Shown here: one piece after another, positions 5,712-7,776 of the stretch | Numbering within the stretch: position 1 is the stretch's first letter | Layout of the letters: each line of letters opens with the position of its first letter | Position numbers and translations under genes: made by a program | Assembly (NCBI GenBank): GCA_002440085.1 | Contig: DJRM01000118.1 | Location: 1-7,776 of the forward strand | Source of the DNA: Bacteroidales bacterium UBA6360 | Lineage (GTDB): Bacteria > Bacteroidota > Bacteroidia > Bacteroidales > UBA932 | Direction: 5' to 3' | DNA length: 7,776 nucleotides | Notes under the pieces: generated by a model | Database searches by the model: none | What the model saw: the letters and a program-made list of their open reading frames with translations, nothing else | What the model was told of the DNA's origin: nothing

Positions 5712-6959
5712 ATGGGAAAGAAAGTCGTAGTGACGGGGATGGGAGTTGTCTCCCCCGTCGGAAATGATGTGAATACATATTGGAAGAACCTCAAGAAGGG
5801 CGTCAACGGAATAAAGAAGCTGACAAGATTTGATACAGAAGGACTTGCGGCGTCGGTGGCCGGAGAAATAACTGACTTCAATCCGGCGGATTTCGACATT
5901 GAGCCGGCCTTCACGAGAAAGCAGGACCTGTTTTCCGTCTATGCTGTGGCCGCGGCAAAGCAGGCCATGGATCAGGCAGGACTCGTTTCGGACGAGAACA
6001 TTGACCCGTTCAGGCTCGGCGTCTATGTCGGCTCCGGCATAGGAGGCTTCCCTTCGACCTATAGGGAAGTGGAAAAGATGATTACCAACGGGCCGCGCTG
6101 GATTTCACCGCTTTACGTGCCCACGATGATCCCGAACATCGCATCCGGAAACATCTCGATAAGACACCACGCCAACGGCCCCTGCGTTCCGATTGTGACG
6201 GCCTGCGCGACGGCGACACACTCCATCGGCGAGGCATACAGGGCCATCAGGCACGGCTATGCCGATGCAATCATAGCAGGAGGCACGGAATCGCCGCTCA
6301 TTCCGATGGCGGTGGCGGCATTCGCCAATGCCAAGGCTCTCACCGGAGCCGATGACCCGGATCATGCCTGCCTTCCGTTCAACGCCCAAAGAAGCGGGTT
6401 CGTGCTTGCGGAAGGAGCCGGAGTGCTTGTTCTTGAAGAATATGAGCACGCCAAGGCAAGGGGCGCAGAGATTCTCGGAGAAGTGTGCGGCTACGGAAAC
6501 ACCTGCGACGGCTACCACATCACCGCACCGCGACCGGACGGAGTCACACAGGCAAGGGCAATTGAAGAAGCGCTCCGCGAAGCCGGGTATGAGGCGGGAA
6601 AGGACACGCTCTACATCAACGCCCACGGCACCGGCACACAGATGAACGACAAGTGCGAGACCAACGCGTTCAAGCTGGCTCTTGGCGAGGAGGATGCGCG
6701 TCGGGCACACATTTCCTCGACAAAGTCAATGACCGGACACCCGCTCGGGGCCGCTGGCGGATTCGAGGCCATAGCCGCTGTGATGGCGCTGCGTGAGGGC
6801 ATCGTGCCTCCGACCATACACCTCGACACGCCGGATCCAGAATGTGACCTGGACTATACGCCGAACGTTGCCGTAGAGGCGCCGCTCACAATCGCGATTT
6901 CTGATTCTTTAGGATTTGGCGGGCATAATGCCTGCATCGCCTTCAGACGGATTGTCTAA
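5712..6959 (+). CDS. fabF: Beta-ketoacyl-ACP synthase II (FabF type)
   Basis: Condensing enzyme of type II fatty acid synthesis: it joins malonyl-ACP to an acyl-ACP in the cytoplasm, with loss of CO2. The 415-aa length is normal for FabF. The Cys-His-His triad is complete: Cys165 in VTACATA, His305 in NAHGTGT, His343 in TGHPLGAAG, with the Gly-rich FGGHNA near the C-terminus (402-407). I chose the ATG at 5712 (MGKKVVVTGMG, the typical FabF start) over a TTG at 5679, because that TTG lies within the -7 promoter box and could not be on the mRNA. The residues after His305 read GTGTQMNDKCET rather than the common GTSTPLNDKxET. The gene stands alone, without acpP, fabD, fabG or rnc beside it, so it may be a second KAS copy or a member of another KAS subgroup; the housekeeping role cannot be asserted. 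Confidence 0.9.
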   Translation: MGKKVVVTGMGVVSPVGNDVNTYWKNLKKGVNGIKKLTRFDTEGLAASVAGEITDFNPADFDIEPAFTRKQDLFSVYAVAAAKQAMDQAGLVSDENIDPFRLGVYVGSGIGGFPSTYREVEKMITNGPRWISPLYVPTMIPNIASGNISIRHHANGPCVPIVTACATATHSIGEAYRAIRHGYADAIIAGGTESPLIPMAVAAFANAKALTGADDPDHACLPFNAQRSGFVLAEGAGVLVLEEYEHAKARGAEILGEVCGYGNTCDGYHITAPRPDGVTQARAIEEALREAGYEAGKDTLYINAHGTGTQMNDKCETNAFKLALGEEDARRAHISSTKSMTGHPLGAAGGFEAIAAVMALREGIVPPTIHLDTPDPECDLDYTPNVAVEAPLTIAISDSLGFGGHNACIAFRRIV

Positions 6960-6964
6960 GAGGC

Positions 6965-7053
6965 GATCTGCTGCGTTGCACTTCGATAATTTGAATCCTC
7001 ACAACCACAAGGTTGCTGCGGTTCAAATTTCTCGTGCGCCTTGCATCTCATCA
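6965..7053. repeat. Intergenic imperfect palindrome between fabF and rsmD
   Basis: Nested stems fill most of the 124-nt convergent gap. CAACC (7002-7006) pairs with GGTTG (7011-7015) over loop ACAA; AATTTGAATC (6988-6997) pairs with GGTTCAAATT (7020-7029) with one G-T pair; GCAC (6978-6981) pairs with GTGC (7034-7037). Weaker symmetry extends to about 6965 and 7053. It lies past both stop codons, so it could act on transcript ends in both directions, but it has no T tract typical of an intrinsic terminator. It looks like a repetitive extragenic palindrome, though no second copy is in the window. Confidence 0.6.
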
Positions 7054-7083
7054 TCTTATACAATCCTCGGACAAGCAGCAGAC

Positions 7084-7614
7084 TCAGATAAAAAATGTAA
7101 AGTGCACATTGCCGTATTTCCGCTCCTTGACGAAGTGTGGATGGTCTTTGAATGAATAGTCTGACGGGTGCTCAAGGATGAAGTAACATTCGGGATTGAG
7201 TATTCCGCAGTTGAGCACTTTGTCCGGAATGGTGTCGAGGCCCTCGATGGCGTATGGCGGGTCGGCGAAGATGATGTCAAACTTCTCGCGGCAAAGGGGG
7301 AGAAAGTCGAAGACATTGTGGCGGACCACGGTGAGATTGTCAAGGCGGAACTTCGCCGCCTGGGAACGGATGAAGGCCGCGTTTGCCGGTGCCATCTCCA
7401 CAGTGTAGACCATCCCTGCACCTCGTGAGGCGAACTCGAACGAGATTGAGCCGGCACCGCCGAAAAGATCCAGAACCTTGAGTCCGTCAAACTCATATTC
7501 GTTGTCAAGAATATTGAAGAGTCCCTCTTTGGCGAAATCGGTTGTAGGACGGGCTGAATACCCGGCCGGAAGTTCAATTGAACGTCCCTTCAGTTTTCCT
7601 CCGATAATTCTCAT
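7084..7614 (-). CDS. rsmD: 16S rRNA m2G966 methyltransferase RsmD
   Basis: SAM-dependent methyltransferase expected to methylate N2 of guanine 966 (E. coli numbering) of 16S rRNA during small-subunit assembly. Start ATG at 7614 gives 176 aa beginning MRIIGGKLKGR, the conserved RsmD N-terminus; the frame extends to a TTG at 7623 but nothing supports it. Visible motifs: ARPTTDFAKEGLFN (21-34), SAM-binding motif I LDLFGGAGS (48-56), acidic Glu73 after the second strand, catalytic DPPY (118-121), and the RKYGN stretch near the end (166-170). All are in family order and length is normal. It is convergent with fabF. Upstream, the window ends before any neighbour can be seen, and no clear -7 box was found in its leader. 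Confidence 0.92.
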   Translation of the reverse strand: MRIIGGKLKGRSIELPAGYSARPTTDFAKEGLFNILDNEYEFDGLKVLDLFGGAGSISFEFASRGAGMVYTVEMAPANAAFIRSQAAKFRLDNLTVVRHNVFDFLPLCREKFDIIFADPPYAIEGLDTIPDKVLNCGILNPECYFILEHPSDYSFKDHPHFVKERKYGNVHFTFFI

Positions 7615-7663
7615 AACAATCAAACAAAACCCCGCAGGCTAAGAAGATGTTTTAATTTTTTGT
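7615..7663 (-). other. rsmD leader region
   Basis: AT-rich stretch between rsmD and element B with no gene and no convincing TAnnTTTG box on the minus strand. Confidence 0.4.
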
Positions 7664-7776
7664 TCAGTTATTTTGAGATGTATTTTTGAGCCAGATTTTT
7701 CGCTTCGCGCCACTTTTCTCCGCTCGGCAAAGCAAACTTGTTTGTTTTGCCGAGCGGAGAAAAGTGGCGTATGAAA
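7664..7776 (+). repeat. Element B: second intergenic folded element, runs to window edge
   Basis: The left part (TCAG 7664-7667, TATTTTTGAG 7681-7690, CAGATTT) and right part (CCGA 7750-7753, GGAGAAAAG) resemble element A at 4065-4144, in the same orientation. Between and overlapping them is a long hairpin: 7708-7737 pairs with 7740-7769 at all 30 positions, one being G-T, with a 2-nt centre. The middle differs wholly from that of element A. The element may continue past the window end, so its right limit is unknown. No open reading frame fits it. Confidence 0.62.

Noticed and set aside
5501..5914. 137-residue minus-strand frame across the LytTR-fabF gap
   Set aside because: It covers the promoter region and the antisense of fabF, with low-complexity content and no recognisable domain.
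7615..7623. TTG start adding three residues to RsmD
   Set aside because: The conserved MRIIGG start is given by the ATG at 7614.

Overview
The window looks like chromosomal DNA of a Bacteroidales gut-type bacterium. Three things suggest this: a DUF4293 protein (a family essentially confined to Bacteroidetes), a ClpC whose D1 and D2 modules read like Bacteroidetes ClpC, and several exact matches to the Bacteroidetes -7 promoter box TAnnTTTG with little Shine-Dalgarno signal. The genus cannot be fixed from this sequence. The content is mostly housekeeping or core-accessory. I see no phage, IS transposase, CRISPR array, toxin-antitoxin pair, tRNA or rRNA.

Layout from left to right. 1-1911 (+): ClpC-type AAA+ unfoldase, cut at its 5' end by the window edge. 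It opens in a 12-nt tandem repeat encoding an Ala-Gly-rich linker, and it lacks the coiled-coil middle domain usual for ClpC. 2015-2971 (+): secreted alpha/beta hydrolase. A 43-nt perfect palindrome (2963-3005) covers the stop codons of this gene and of the convergent uridine phosphorylase gene (3001-3873, -). 3874-4234: a divergent intergenic region of 361 nt with promoter-like boxes and a folded element of about 140 nt (element A). 4235-4663 (+): DUF4293 membrane protein. 4681-5535 (-): LytTR transcription factor anchored by four membrane helices. 5536-5711: shared divergent control region with a good promoter for the LytTR gene and a -7 box for fabF. 5712-6959 (+): FabF-type beta-ketoacyl-ACP synthase. 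6960-7083: intergenic imperfect palindrome. 7084-7614 (-): RsmD 16S rRNA methyltransferase. 7615-7776: leader region and a second folded element (element B) with a 30-bp hairpin, running towards the window end.

The genes do not form one pathway or operon. Most are single-gene units in convergent or divergent pairs, with hairpins in the convergent gaps and promoters in the divergent ones. The best candidates for something undescribed are not proteins. Elements A and B share a left block containing TATTTTTGAG and a right block like CCGA-GAGAAAAG, but differ in the hairpin between them, and both carry an exact -7 promoter box just before the fold. The ClpC without a middle domain is the most unusual protein feature. 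Start sites were revised for four genes: the first ATG of ClpC is internal, the hydrolase starts at 2015, FabF at 5712 and RsmD at 7614.
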